This document shows positions 27,047 to 36,580 of a DNA stretch of 64,000 nt, piece by piece. The notes beneath the pieces are model-generated. The model was not told where the DNA came from, searched no databases, and saw only the letters and a list, made by a program, of their open reading frames with translations. Within the stretch, counting starts at the first letter, position 1. Each line of letters begins with the position of its first letter. Origin of the DNA: Dehalococcoidia bacterium (GTDB lineage Bacteria > Chloroflexota > Dehalococcoidia > UBA2979); assembly GCA_009379925.1 (NCBI GenBank), contig WHSU01000005.1:1-64000 (forward strand), written 5' to 3'. The position numbers were made by a program, and so were the translations under genes.

Positions 27047-28711
27047 CTAGTGCACGCGCTTCTCCGCGCCCGCCCACTCGCGGTCGCGGAGCACGTACTT
27101 CTGCACCTTGCCGGTGCTCGTCTTCGGCAGCTCCGTGAACTCCACGTGCTTCGGGCACTTGAAGTGCGAGAGCCGCGAGCGGGTGAACTCCACGATGTCC
27201 TCGGCGGTAGCGCTGGCGCCCGGCTTGAGCGTGATGAACGCCTTCGGCACCTCGCCCCAGCGCTCGTCCGGCACGCCGATCACGGCGACCTCATGCACCG
27301 AGGGATGCTCGTAAATGGCGTTTCCCACCTCGATGCTGGAGATGTTCTCGCCGCCGCTGATGATCACGTCCTTCGAGCGGTCGCGCAGCTCGATGTAGCC
27401 GTCCGGGTGCATCACGCCGAGGTCACCCGAATGGAACCAGCCACCACGCAACGCAACGGCCGTGGCCTCCGGGTCGTTGAAGTAGCCGGCCATGACGTTG
27501 TTGCCACGCATCATGACCTCGCCCATGGTGCGGCCATCCGCCGGGACGTCCTCGAGCGTCTCCGGGTCCGCCACGCGCACGTAGGCGGCGTGGACGTACG
27601 GTACGCCCTGCCGCGCGCCCAGTTCCGCGCGCGCCTCGAGGGGTAGCGCGGCCCAGCCGTCCTGCACCTCGCAGAGGGTGTGCGGGCCGTACGTCTCCGT
27701 CAGGCCATAGAGGTGCGTCACCTGGATGCCCATGCGCTCCATGGAACGGATGTCCGCGGGCGACGGGGGCGCGCCGCCGGTGCTGACGCGCACGGGCATC
27801 TCGAATCGCACACCCTCGGCCGAGGGGTCGCCGGCGATCAGGCGGAGGACCGTAGGAGCGCCATTGAAGTTGGTGACGTGCTCCTCCTGCACCAGCCGGA
27901 TCACCTCGGGCGGACGTACCGCCCTCAGGCAGACGTGCTTGCCGGCCGCGGCGGTCACGGCCCAGGGGAAGCACCAGCCGTTGCAGTGGAACATCGGCAG
28001 CGTCCAGAGGAAGACGCTGTCCCGGTTGAGCGAGAGCGCCATGGACTGCCCGAGCGCGTTGAGGTACGCGCCCCGATGCGTGTACATCACGCCCTTCGCC
28101 CGCCCCGTGGTGCCCGAGGTGTAATTGATCGACAGCAGTTGGTGCTCGTCGGCCACGGTGTTCGACACGGACAGCGGCTCGATGTCCCCTAGCCATTCCT
28201 CGAACGTCGGCGCGTCCGCTACGCGGTCGGTCACTCCCGCCACGGCGTCCGGGACGCTGACGAGACGCAACCCGGGCGGGCAGCGCGACAGGTCGAGGTT
28301 GGCGGCCAGTTCGGGGTCGACGAGGAGCAGCCGCGCGCCGCTGTGCTCCAGGATGTATGCCACCTCACCGGCCGCGAGCCGCGTGTTCACCGCCACGAGC
28401 ACGGCGCCTGCCAACGGCACCGCGAACGTCGCTGCGAGGTGTACCGGGACGTTCGGCAGCAGCACCGCCACGCGGTCGCCCCGCTCGATGCCGTCGCGCT
28501 GGAGGGCGGCCGCAAAGCGCCCGACGAGCGAAGCAAACTCGGTCCAGTTGAGACGGGTCTCACCGTAGATCACCGCCTCACGCGTCGGATACACGCGCGC
28601 GGTGCGTTCAAGGAAGGTCAGCGGGCTCAGGGGCTCGAACGCCGCGGATGGGTCCCAGGCCGCGCCGTCCTCAGAGGGACTCGTGACCGCGGTTGCCTGC
28701 TGCTCCACCAT
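27047..28711 (-). CDS. acyl-CoA synthetase (AMP-forming), fatty-acid--CoA ligase type
   Basis: A 554-residue ANL-superfamily ligase. The phosphate-binding loop is YTSGTTGRAKGV at about 190-201, YGLTETYG near 320, HSGDLGVMHPDGYIEL near 435, and the catalytic Lys lies in PKTSTGKVQKY near 540. It activates a carboxylic acid to acyl-AMP and then acyl-CoA. A WCFPW stretch after the phosphate loop is common in medium-chain or aromatic-acid members. ATG 28711, preceded by GAGGAGGCG, is preferred to the ORF's earlier start. The LLM gene upstream is 96 bp away on the same strand. Confidence 0.93.
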   Translation of the reverse strand: MVEQQATAVTSPSEDGAAWDPSAAFEPLSPLTFLERTARVYPTREAVIYGETRLNWTEFASLVGRFAAALQRDGIERGDRVAVLLPNVPVHLAATFAVPLAGAVLVAVNTRLAAGEVAYILEHSGARLLLVDPELAANLDLSRCPPGLRLVSVPDAVAGVTDRVADAPTFEEWLGDIEPLSVSNTVADEHQLLSINYTSGTTGRAKGVMYTHRGAYLNALGQSMALSLNRDSVFLWTLPMFHCNGWCFPWAVTAAAGKHVCLRAVRPPEVIRLVQEEHVTNFNGAPTVLRLIAGDPSAEGVRFEMPVRVSTGGAPPSPADIRSMERMGIQVTHLYGLTETYGPHTLCEVQDGWAALPLEARAELGARQGVPYVHAAYVRVADPETLEDVPADGRTMGEVMMRGNNVMAGYFNDPEATAVALRGGWFHSGDLGVMHPDGYIELRDRSKDVIISGGENISSIEVGNAIYEHPSVHEVAVIGVPDERWGEVPKAFITLKPGASATAEDIVEFTRSRLSHFKCPKHVEFTELPKTSTGKVQKYVLRDREWAGAEKRVH

Positions 28712-28807
28712 GACGCGCCTCCTCGACTCGTCGGCAGCGTAAGCCCGCGTCAATGCGCTTGTCATGGGCCACGTACCGCCGGTGGCTGTGGCACCGCGCG
28801 CAAGCGG

Positions 28808-29800
28808 CTAGCGGAGGTACGCCTCCAGCCGCTGGCCTGCCTCCTTCGCGTCGCCGTCCGGCATGGCCAGGGTCTGCACGTCAGCGCCGAGGGCCGCGCG
28901 CTCCTGCAACTGCTCGCGCACCGACTCGATGGGGCCGATCACCTGGATTTCGCGGACCATCTCGTCCGAGATCGCGGCGATGGCGCCCTCGCGGTCGCGG
29001 TCCGCCCAGGCGGCCTGCGACGCGCGCACCTCCGCCTCGAAGCCGTTGCGGGCGAGCATCTGCCAGTAGAAGACGCCCATGCGGTTGATGTAGTGGAACA
29101 ACGGCTGGCGCGCGGCCTGCCACATCTCCTCGTCGTTGTCGCCGGTCAGCACATAGGACTGCGTCTGCACGGCGATGGTGACATCCGAGGCGTCGCGGCC
29201 GGCCGCCTGTGCCCCCTCGCCGAGTTCGTCGCGCAGCGTGCCGAACGCCGATTTCGGCCAGTGGATCGGGAGGATGCCGTCCGCGACTTCACCGGTCTGA
29301 CGGATCGACTTCGGGGTGATTCCGGCGATCCAGACGGGGATCTTCGGTCTCAGCGGCTCGTACTGCATCTGGAAGCCGCGATGCAGGGAGAAGATCTCGC
29401 CCTCGTACTCCAGCGGCTCTCGCGCGATCAGCATGTTGAAGATCTCCACGTACTCGCGCAGCCGCCGCAGCGGCTTCCGGAACGGCACGCCGTGGAAGTG
29501 CTCGATCACGAACTCGCCGGAGGAGCCGAGCCCCAGCACCATCCGCCCCTCGGACAGCCGGTCGAGCACCGCGAACTCCTGCGCGAGCGCCGCCGGGGTG
29601 CGCGAGAAGACATTGAGGATGCTCGAGCCGATCTGGATCTTCGAGGTGTGCTCCGCCAGCAGCGTGAACCAGGGGAGCGTGGACGGGCCCCACGCCTCGC
29701 CGCCCATCACGATCTCGTAGCCTAGGTCCTCCGCGATGCGGACCTTCTCCAGGTTCTGCCGCCAGTCGTCGCCCATGCCCGCGCGAATGCCGAGTCGCAT
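28808..29800 (-). CDS. LLM class oxidoreductase (probable F420-dependent)
   Basis: A 330-residue luciferase-like TIM barrel. The pattern GEAWGPSTLPWFTLLAEHTS at 34-53, IGSSILNVFSRTPAALAQE, GRMVLGLGSSGEFV and IPVWIAGI resembles F420-dependent reductases and dehydrogenases of the MER/FGD group. The ATG follows GAGAGGACGACC. It lies between the acyl-CoA ligase and the MFS gene in the same direction, with gaps of 96 and 60 bp, and may be in one transcript. Substrate unknown. Confidence 0.88.
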   Translation of the reverse strand: MRLGIRAGMGDDWRQNLEKVRIAEDLGYEIVMGGEAWGPSTLPWFTLLAEHTSKIQIGSSILNVFSRTPAALAQEFAVLDRLSEGRMVLGLGSSGEFVIEHFHGVPFRKPLRRLREYVEIFNMLIAREPLEYEGEIFSLHRGFQMQYEPLRPKIPVWIAGITPKSIRQTGEVADGILPIHWPKSAFGTLRDELGEGAQAAGRDASDVTIAVQTQSYVLTGDNDEEMWQAARQPLFHYINRMGVFYWQMLARNGFEAEVRASQAAWADRDREGAIAAISDEMVREIQVIGPIESVREQLQERAALGADVQTLAMPDGDAKEAGQRLEAYLR

Positions 29801-29860
29801 TGGTCGTCCTCTCGTGCGGCGCGATTCTAGCCGCTCAGGAGGAGGCGCGTGCGGCCGATG

Positions 29861-31174
29861 CTAGCCGCCGGCCGCCTGGGCGGCGGCGCGCTCGCGGTTG
29901 CGCGCGCGGGCCTCGGCCTCTCGGCGCTCCAGGCGCTTCGCGTACGCCTCGGCTTCCGCGAGTTCGCCACGGGCGCCGCCCATGACGGCGACGTAGGACA
30001 CCATGCCGATGAACATCAGGGCGGCAGCGAAGACGAAGACGGACTCGATGCCGAACGTGCCGACGACGGCCGCGCCGACGAGCGAGCCCGCGAGGAAGCC
30101 GCTGGACATCCCCATGTTGTTGAGCCCCATCAGCGAGCCCATGCCGACCACCCGGCCCAGCGTCACGAAGATCGCCTGCTGCGCCGGCATCGCCATCGAT
30201 TCGCCGACGCCGGCGATCAGGATCGCGCCCAGCACCCACGGCGCGAGGGTGACCGGCCCCACGTCGACGAACGAGCCGGGCACCAGCGGCAGCAGCAGCT
30301 GGCTCACGCCCATGAGCGTGAGTCCGGCGGCGATCAGCCGGATGCGGTCGACCCGGTCGGCCAGGCCACCCATGAGCGGCTGCAGCAGCGCGTTCATGAA
30401 TTGCCGGCTGGACAGCAGAATGCCGACGAACAGCGCGCTGTCGAGGCCCAGCCCGTCCTCGCTCACCACAAAAATCGCGAGGAACGAGAATGCGGCGCCC
30501 CAACCGAGCGCCATCAGCACCATGAACAGCACGGCCCCCTGCACGGCCCGTCGCCGCACCATCTGTGACCAGGGGAGGGATGGCGGGGCGTCCTCGTCGT
30601 CCTCGGCTTCGCCCGCGAAGCGCGCGTTGGCCGGCAGCATCAACAGGGTGAGCAACGCGGTCCCCGACAGCATCAGCGCCATCACCAGGAACGCGGCCTC
30701 CGAACTGAACGCGTCCCGCACGCCACCGCCCAGCAGCGGTCCCACGCCGAAGCCGGTCACCTGCGCCACCGAGAAGACGCCCATGTAGCGCCCCTCGGCG
30801 CCCGGCGGCGCGAGGCGACCGACGTACGCCAGGGTCATCGGGAAGACGCCGGCCGCGCCGAAGCCGGAGAGGATGCGGAAGAAGACCACCAGCTCCCAGC
30901 GGTCGGCGATCAGATAGCCGAACGCGCCCAGGCCGTAGATGGCAAACCCGCCGACGATGAACGGCTTTAGCCCGTACCGGTCGCCCATCGAACCGACGAA
31001 CGGCGCGCTGATGATCTGCGCGATCGAGAGCCCGGAGAACGACAGTGCCACGCCGACGGCCGGGCCGCCGAGGTCGTCGCGCACATAGATCGGGAGCAAT
31101 GGCGAGACCATGCCGAGGCCGATCATCGCGACGAACATCGCGATGAAGAGGACGACGAACGCGCGGTTCCACAT
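29861..31174 (-). CDS. MFS transporter (drug/proton antiporter-like)
   Basis: A 437-residue protein with 12 predicted helices. MFS motif A appears as GSMGDRYGLKP between helices 2 and 3 and again in weaker form as GGLADRVDRI between helices 8 and 9. Proline and glycine positions in helices 4-5 (RILSGFGAAGVFP; GFGVGPLLGG) fit the DHA1 drug-efflux group. The C-terminal 40 residues are a charged Glu/Arg/Ala helix. ATG 31174 was chosen at the first membrane helix; the frame is open further upstream. It is divergent from the second double CoA-transferase gene. Confidence 0.88.
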   Translation of the reverse strand: MWNRAFVVLFIAMFVAMIGLGMVSPLLPIYVRDDLGGPAVGVALSFSGLSIAQIISAPFVGSMGDRYGLKPFIVGGFAIYGLGAFGYLIADRWELVVFFRILSGFGAAGVFPMTLAYVGRLAPPGAEGRYMGVFSVAQVTGFGVGPLLGGGVRDAFSSEAAFLVMALMLSGTALLTLLMLPANARFAGEAEDDEDAPPSLPWSQMVRRRAVQGAVLFMVLMALGWGAAFSFLAIFVVSEDGLGLDSALFVGILLSSRQFMNALLQPLMGGLADRVDRIRLIAAGLTLMGVSQLLLPLVPGSFVDVGPVTLAPWVLGAILIAGVGESMAMPAQQAIFVTLGRVVGMGSLMGLNNMGMSSGFLAGSLVGAAVVGTFGIESVFVFAAALMFIGMVSYVAVMGGARGELAEAEAYAKRLERREAEARARNRERAAAQAAGG

Positions 31175-31282
31175 GCTCGGGACGATCCTGTCTGCCGGAA
31201 GGGGAGATCCACCGTACCCCTCGTCCGTCTGAGGCTCCACGAGCCGCATCTCCCGTGTGATCCACGCGGCGGGCCGGCCCTC

Positions 31283-31288
31283 TATGAT
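31283..31288 (+). promoter_or_regulatory. -10 box of a probably leaderless CoA-transferase mRNA
   Basis: TATGAT ends 7 nt before the GTG at 31296. This puts the transcript start at or next to the start codon, and no Shine-Dalgarno is present. The two ATGs at 31284 and 31287 lie inside the box. Confidence 0.5.
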
Positions 31289-31295
31289 GCCTCCC

Positions 31296-33740
31296 GTGAT
31301 AGACGGCATCCTGACCGGCCGGCGCGTAGTGGACCTGAGCGACGAGGTCTCGGGCGCCTTCGCGACGCGATGGCTGGCGATGCTCGGCGCCGACGTGGTG
31401 AAGGTCGAACCGCCTGAGGGCGACCCCGCGCGCTACGCCGGGCCACGCCTCCCCGGCGACATCGAGGGGAGCGCGCTCTTCGCGTACCTCAACGCCGGGA
31501 AGCGCTCGGTCGTCGTCGACCCGGGCGACGAGGCTGACGCGACGCGCCTCGTGCGGCTGATTGGCGGCGCCGACCTCGTCGTAGAGACCTCCACCCCGGG
31601 GGCATGGGCCGCGCGCGGCGTGGACCTGGAGACCCTGCGGCGCGAGCACCCCGCGCTGGTCATCTGCTCGGTCACCCCGTTCGGGCAGGACGGCCCCAGG
31701 GCGGCGTGGAGGGCCACGCCCCTGGCGGCGTTCGCCTCCGGTGGCCAGATGATGATGTGCGGCGACCCGGACAAGCCACCGTTGCTCACCGCCGGGCGGC
31801 AGGCTCACTACCAGGCGGGCCTGCACGCCTTCTCCGCCAGCCTCACGGCGCTGTTCGCGGCGGGACGCGATGGCCACGGTGACCACCTCGACATCTCGGT
31901 CCAGGAGGCACAGGCGGCGAGCCTGGAGGCCGGTGGGCCGATAGCGATGGTGCGCGGTTTCGACTCGGAGCGCACGGGCAACCAGAACCGCGCCGTGTGG
32001 GGCATCTACCCCTGCGCGGACGGCTTTGTCGGTGTCGCAGCGATGGCGCGTCAGACGGGGTCGGTCTACCGCTGCATCGGACACCCCGAGCTGGCGGAGT
32101 CGCCGCTGTTCACCGACCTGATCGGCAACCCCGCCGGCAACGAGGCGGCCGCCGCCCTGATCACCGAATGGACGATGGAGCGCACCGCGCAAGAGATCTT
32201 CGAGGAGTCACAGGGGCAGCGCGCGCCATTCTCGCTGATCCCCTCCCCGCGCGAACTGCTGGACTGGGAGCCCTTGCGCAAGCGCGGCTTCTGGCGGGAG
32301 GTCGAGCACCCCTCGCTCGGGGGGCACACGCTGCCCTCGCTGCCGTTCACCATCGACGGTGACCGTGGCTCGGTCGAGCGCGCACCGCTCCTGGGCGAAC
32401 ACACCGCCGAGGTGTGGCGCGAACTCGACGCAGCAGCAGAGCCCAGACCGGACACGCACCGAGGGGCCGTCCGCGCGCCGCTCGACGGGATCCGCGTGCT
32501 CGACCTGACGCAGGTGTGGGCGGGCCCGTACGCGACCCGCTTCCTGGCGGACATGGGCGCCGACGTCATCCACATCGAGGGTCCCGGGTTTCCGGACGCG
32601 GTGCGGGGCATCGGGCGCGGGCCAGACCCACGTTCGTTCAACAAGGCCCCGTACTTCAATGAGTACAACCGCAACAAGCGCGGGATGGCGCTCGACCTCC
32701 GCCGCCCCGAGGGCATCGCGGCGTTCCGCGAGCTGGTGAAGACGGCCGACGTGGTCATCGAGAATTGGAGTGTGGGTGTCGCGGAGCGGCTGGGCATCGG
32801 CTTCGACGACCTGCGGGCCCTCAACCCGCGCGTCGTGTTCGTGCAGATGCCGGGCTTCGCTCAGGACGCCCCGGAGTCGGAGCGCATCGGCTTCGGGCCG
32901 ACCATCGAGCAGATGGGCGGCCTCGTCCACCTGCAGGGCTACGAGGGGGAGGGGCCGCACAAGAGCGGCATCTCCTACGGCGACCCGACCGCCGGTATCA
33001 CCGCGGCCGGCGCGACCGCCCTGACGCTGCTGCGCCGCGAAGAGACCGGCGAGGGGTCGCGCGTGGTGGTCGCACAGCGGGACAACATCATCTCGCTGGC
33101 GGGCGAGTTCATGGTCGCGGAGTCGGCCGGCATCCCGTACCCGGTGCGGCAGGGCAGCCGCAGCCCAGACAGCGTGCCGCACGGCGTCTACCGGACCTGC
33201 GATGACGACGGACGCCAGCAGGCGGACATCCTGGGCAACGTGATCGGCGAGTTCCATCAGACCTGGGTCGTCATCGACTGCGACTCCGACGCCGCCTGGC
33301 GTGCGCTCGTCTCGGTCGTCGGGGACTCCCGCCTCGACCGTCCCGAATACGCCACGCTGGCCGGGCGGCGGGCAGCGGAGGAGGACATCGACGCCGTGCT
33401 CGGCGAGTGGGCCGCCACTCGCACTCCGCTCGAAGTGGCCGAGGTGCTCCAGGCCGCCGGCGTCAGCGCCCACCCGGTCATGTCGCCGCTGATGCTCGTG
33501 CGCGACGCACACCTCGAGGCGCGGGGCTACTTCCCGACCGTGACCCATCCCGAGGCGGGCGAACACCGCACGAGCCGGCCGGTGTGGCGCTTCCTCGACC
33601 GGCCGCTCGCCCCGATCCGTCCGGCGCCCTGCTTCGGCGAGCACAACCGCGCGGTGCTGACGGAAGCCGGGTACACCGCAGCGCAGGTAGACGCTCTCGA
33701 GGCCCTCGGCGTAATCGCGGACGTGCCGCTGCGCGCGTGA
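31296..33740 (+). CDS. Fused double-domain CaiB/BaiF family III CoA-transferase
   Basis: An 814-residue protein built like the 4744-7266 product. Half 1 starts LTGRRVVDLSDEVSGAFAT; half 2 starts LDGIRVLDLTQVWAGPYAT at about residue 400. The catalytic Asp (DxxAG) is present in the second half (SYGDPTAG). In the first half the same spot reads AHYQAG, with His171 instead of Asp. Both fused proteins have thus lost the Asp in the N-terminal half and kept it in the C-terminal half. The start is taken as GTG 31296. Divergent from the MFS gene and convergent with the ThDP enzyme gene. Substrate unknown. Confidence 0.9.
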   Translation: MIDGILTGRRVVDLSDEVSGAFATRWLAMLGADVVKVEPPEGDPARYAGPRLPGDIEGSALFAYLNAGKRSVVVDPGDEADATRLVRLIGGADLVVETSTPGAWAARGVDLETLRREHPALVICSVTPFGQDGPRAAWRATPLAAFASGGQMMMCGDPDKPPLLTAGRQAHYQAGLHAFSASLTALFAAGRDGHGDHLDISVQEAQAASLEAGGPIAMVRGFDSERTGNQNRAVWGIYPCADGFVGVAAMARQTGSVYRCIGHPELAESPLFTDLIGNPAGNEAAAALITEWTMERTAQEIFEESQGQRAPFSLIPSPRELLDWEPLRKRGFWREVEHPSLGGHTLPSLPFTIDGDRGSVERAPLLGEHTAEVWRELDAAAEPRPDTHRGAVRAPLDGIRVLDLTQVWAGPYATRFLADMGADVIHIEGPGFPDAVRGIGRGPDPRSFNKAPYFNEYNRNKRGMALDLRRPEGIAAFRELVKTADVVIENWSVGVAERLGIGFDDLRALNPRVVFVQMPGFAQDAPESERIGFGPTIEQMGGLVHLQGYEGEGPHKSGISYGDPTAGITAAGATALTLLRREETGEGSRVVVAQRDNIISLAGEFMVAESAGIPYPVRQGSRSPDSVPHGVYRTCDDDGRQQADILGNVIGEFHQTWVVIDCDSDAAWRALVSVVGDSRLDRPEYATLAGRRAAEEDIDAVLGEWAATRTPLEVAEVLQAAGVSAHPVMSPLMLVRDAHLEARGYFPTVTHPEAGEHRTSRPVWRFLDRPLAPIRPAPCFGEHNRAVLTEAGYTAAQVDALEALGVIADVPLRA

Positions 33741-33784
33741 CCCGACGGGGCGAGGTCACGACCGTCGGTGCCGGCACGATCCCC

Positions 33785-33812
33785 GTAGGGGCGCAAGGCC
33801 TTGCGCCCCTAC
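33785..33812. repeat. 28-bp perfect palindrome between convergent genes
   Basis: Two 14-bp arms, GTAGGGGCGCAAGG and CCTTGCGCCCCTAC, abut with no spacer, between two convergent stop codons. It could end transcription in both directions. Palindromes of this GTAGGGGCG...CGCCCCTAC type recall dispersed REP-like repeats I have seen in other bacterial genomes. Only one copy is in this window. Confidence 0.55.
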
Positions 33813-33878
33813 CAGAGGCTGGTGCTCCCACCGCCGTCGCAGACGCCCGCCTGGGCACCCACGGACGCGGACCGGCCC

Positions 33879-35531
33879 CTAGACGGGTAGCTTCGGCCGC
33901 GGTGGCAGTGGCTCCATCGGGAAGACCGAATCGATCTCGGTGGTCGCCGGGACCGGTACGTCGATCAGCGTCGGCTTGCCGCTGGCGAGCGCCTCGTCGA
34001 GCGCCTTCCGCAGCGCCTTCGGCCCCTCGGCGCGGATGCCCTGCACGCCGAACAGTTCGGCGAGCTTCGCGAGGTCCGGGTTGAGCAGGTCCGAGGCGAT
34101 CATGTGGCCGTTGAAGCGGACGTTCTGGATCCGCCGGACGTTGCCGTAGGCGTTGTCGTTGAAGACGACGGCGACCAGCGGGATGTCGAACTTCGCCATC
34201 GTCGACAGCTCCTGCACGTTGTACATGAAGCCGCCGTCGCCGTTGATCGAGACCACCTTCCTGTCCGGGTTGCCCACCTGCGCGCCCAGGGCGGTCGCGA
34301 AGCCGTACCCCAGCGTCCCCTGGTAGCCGGATGTCAGGAAGGTCCGCGGCTCGTACACAGGCAGGCCCGAGGTCGCCCAGTAGCCCACCTGCGTGCTCTC
34401 CGACACGACGATGCCGTCGTCCGGCAGCACGTCGCGGATGGCGCCCGCGTGCTCGGCCTGCATCGTGAGCTTCGCCATCTGCTCCTCGATGCCCGACTTG
34501 AGGGCGGTCAACTCCGCCTCACGAGAGTCGCGCGAGCGGTTGTGTCGCGGCACCCGGCGCCCGAGTTCGGCGAGCGCGTGCTTCGCGTCACCGGCGATGC
34601 CCAGGTCGGGCTTGCGGTTGCGGCCAACCTCCTCCGGGTCGATGTCGATGTGGATCAGGGTCTGGCCGTCCTGCATGCCCCATGGCAGCGTCGCCGGCTG
34701 CACGAAGCGCGTGCCGATGGCCAGCACCACATCCGCGTCCTTGAACAGCTCGCGGCCACTGAACTGGCCGGTCTGGGCGCGGTAGTCGCGGTCCGAGACC
34801 GCGCCACGGCCGTTGCTGGACATCCACACGGGCGCCTCCAGCATCTCGGACAGCGCCCGCAGCTCCTCCCATGCGCCGGCGGAGAGCACGCCGCCGCCGC
34901 TGGCGATGAGGGGGCGCCGCGCGCCGCCGAGGAGCTGCGCGGCCTGTTCCAGCAGGTCCTCGTCGGCGCACGCGCGCTCGAAGGGCTCCGGCTCCAGCAG
35001 CGTGATGTCCGCCACGCGTTCCAGGATATCCGGCGGCACCTCGATCTCCACGGGGCGCGGCCGCCCGGTGCGCAGCTCACGCATGGCGCGGTGCACCATG
35101 CCGGGGATCTCCTGCGGCGTCATGGCGCGCTCGACGTGCTTGCAGACCGCGGCGATGGTCTCCATCTGGTTGTTGATCTCGTGCAGCACCCCGCGGCCGA
35201 GGCCGATCAGGTCGGACTGGATCTGCCCGGAGATGCATAGGACGGGCGACGAACAGGCATAGGCTGTGGCCAGGCCCGCCGAGGCGTTCAGCAGCCCCGG
35301 ACCCGGCACCATGAAGCATGTCCCGATGTCACCGGTGGTTCGGGCGAAGCCATCCGCCATGTACGCCGTGGCCTGCTCGTGCCGCGTGTGCACAATGTCG
35401 AAGTGCTCTTGCTCTTCGTAGAAGGCGTCGAAGGCGAAGTCGAGCTGGATGCCCGGCAGCGCGAAGATCGTCTCGATGCCCTCCAGCTTCAGTGACTGCA
35501 CGAGTGCCTGGCCGCCGGTCATCTCTGTCAT
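33879..35531 (-). CDS. thiamine diphosphate-dependent enzyme (acetolactate synthase/benzoylformate decarboxylase-like)
   Basis: A 550-residue ThDP enzyme with the three usual domains. The PYR domain holds the catalytic Glu (TRHEQATAYMADG, near residue 53). The PP domain holds the ThDP/Mg motif, GDGGFMYNVQEL to NDNAYG (about 435-465). Homologues include acetolactate synthase, oxalyl-CoA decarboxylase, glyoxylate carboligase and benzoylformate decarboxylase; I cannot choose among them. ATG 35531 follows AAGGGTGAG. It lies 125 bp after two Dpp-type permease genes in the same direction, so the imported compound may be its substrate or a precursor. Confidence 0.88.
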   Translation of the reverse strand: MTEMTGGQALVQSLKLEGIETIFALPGIQLDFAFDAFYEEQEHFDIVHTRHEQATAYMADGFARTTGDIGTCFMVPGPGLLNASAGLATAYACSSPVLCISGQIQSDLIGLGRGVLHEINNQMETIAAVCKHVERAMTPQEIPGMVHRAMRELRTGRPRPVEIEVPPDILERVADITLLEPEPFERACADEDLLEQAAQLLGGARRPLIASGGGVLSAGAWEELRALSEMLEAPVWMSSNGRGAVSDRDYRAQTGQFSGRELFKDADVVLAIGTRFVQPATLPWGMQDGQTLIHIDIDPEEVGRNRKPDLGIAGDAKHALAELGRRVPRHNRSRDSREAELTALKSGIEEQMAKLTMQAEHAGAIRDVLPDDGIVVSESTQVGYWATSGLPVYEPRTFLTSGYQGTLGYGFATALGAQVGNPDRKVVSINGDGGFMYNVQELSTMAKFDIPLVAVVFNDNAYGNVRRIQNVRFNGHMIASDLLNPDLAKLAELFGVQGIRAEGPKALRKALDEALASGKPTLIDVPVPATTEIDSVFPMEPLPPRPKLPV

Positions 35532-35656
35532 CGGTCTCACCCTTCAGATGCGTCTCTGGTCCTGCGGACTGCTTGCGTTGGCATGCGCGGGGCGCGCGGC
35601 GCCCATCGGAGTCGCTCGATGTGGCGTCCGCGCGCCGCCCTGGTGCGGCTGGGAGC

Positions 35657-36565
35657 TCAGCGGGAGCCGCGCAACCGCGGGTCGAGGAGGTCGCGCAGCG
35701 CATCCCCGTACATGTTGAAACCGAAGACGGTCAGCGTGATGGCGATGCCTGGGAAGATCATCATCCACGGCGCGATGTACATGTAGTCGCGGGCCGTCCC
35801 GGACAGCATGCCGCCCCAGGCCGGCGTGGGAGGCGGGATCCCGAACCCCAGGAACGACAGTGCGGCCTCTGCCAGGATCACGTTTCCGAGGCCGAGCGTC
35901 GCAACCACGATCACCGGCGCCATGATGTTGGGCACGATGTGCTTGACGATCAGGCGTCCGTCCGTGGCGCCCAGGCTGCGGGCGGCCTCGAGGTAGGGCT
36001 GCGCCATGACGCTCAGGACGGCGCCGCGCACCACGCGCGAGTTGTTGAAGGAGATGCCCAGGGCCAGCACCAGGATGATCGAGCCCACACCGGGCTGGAG
36101 GATCGTCATCGCCGCCAGCAGGAAGACTAGCCACGGGATGGCGATCCAGGCATCCACGAAGCGCTGGATCACGATGTCCAGCACGCCACCTCGCATCGCC
36201 CCCAGGGTGCCCATGACGATCGCGACCATCGTGCCGAGGCCAACGGCGCCGACACCGACCGTGATCGAAACGCGCGCGCCATGCACCACGCGGTCAAAGA
36301 TGTCGCGGCCGATCATGTCGGTGCCGAACCAGTGCTCGGTGCTCGGGGACTGCAGGATGGAGCGAAGATTCGTGTCGGTCGGGTCTCCCGCGATTAAATC
36401 GGCGAAGACGGCGGCGAAGACGAGGAGCAGGACCAGCGCGGCGCCGAACGCGCCCAGCGGCTTCGTCCTGAACATGCTGCGGTGGACCTCGAGTAGCCAC
36501 GGCAGTTGCCGGCCGTGGAGGTGAATGACGGGCTCGCCCGGGGCGGGGCGTGCGGTGATCGCCAT
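35657..36565 (-). CDS. ABC transporter permease, DppC/OppC type
   Basis: A 302-residue permease with an N-terminal helix (FGAALVLLLVFAAVFADLIA) and the conserved GTDMIGRDIFDRVVHGAR motif before the core helices. The EAA-like loop reads EAARSLGATDGRLIVKHIVPN. It pairs with the DppB-type permease 15 bp upstream. No DppD/DppF ATPases are adjacent, so ATPases encoded elsewhere must energise it. Together with the binding protein it should import a peptide-like or similar solute. Confidence 0.93.
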   Translation of the reverse strand: MAITARPAPGEPVIHLHGRQLPWLLEVHRSMFRTKPLGAFGAALVLLLVFAAVFADLIAGDPTDTNLRSILQSPSTEHWFGTDMIGRDIFDRVVHGARVSITVGVGAVGLGTMVAIVMGTLGAMRGGVLDIVIQRFVDAWIAIPWLVFLLAAMTILQPGVGSIILVLALGISFNNSRVVRGAVLSVMAQPYLEAARSLGATDGRLIVKHIVPNIMAPVIVVATLGLGNVILAEAALSFLGFGIPPPTPAWGGMLSGTARDYMYIAPWMMIFPGIAITLTVFGFNMYGDALRDLLDPRLRGSR

Positions 36566-36580
36566 GGCGCTCTCCCCCTG

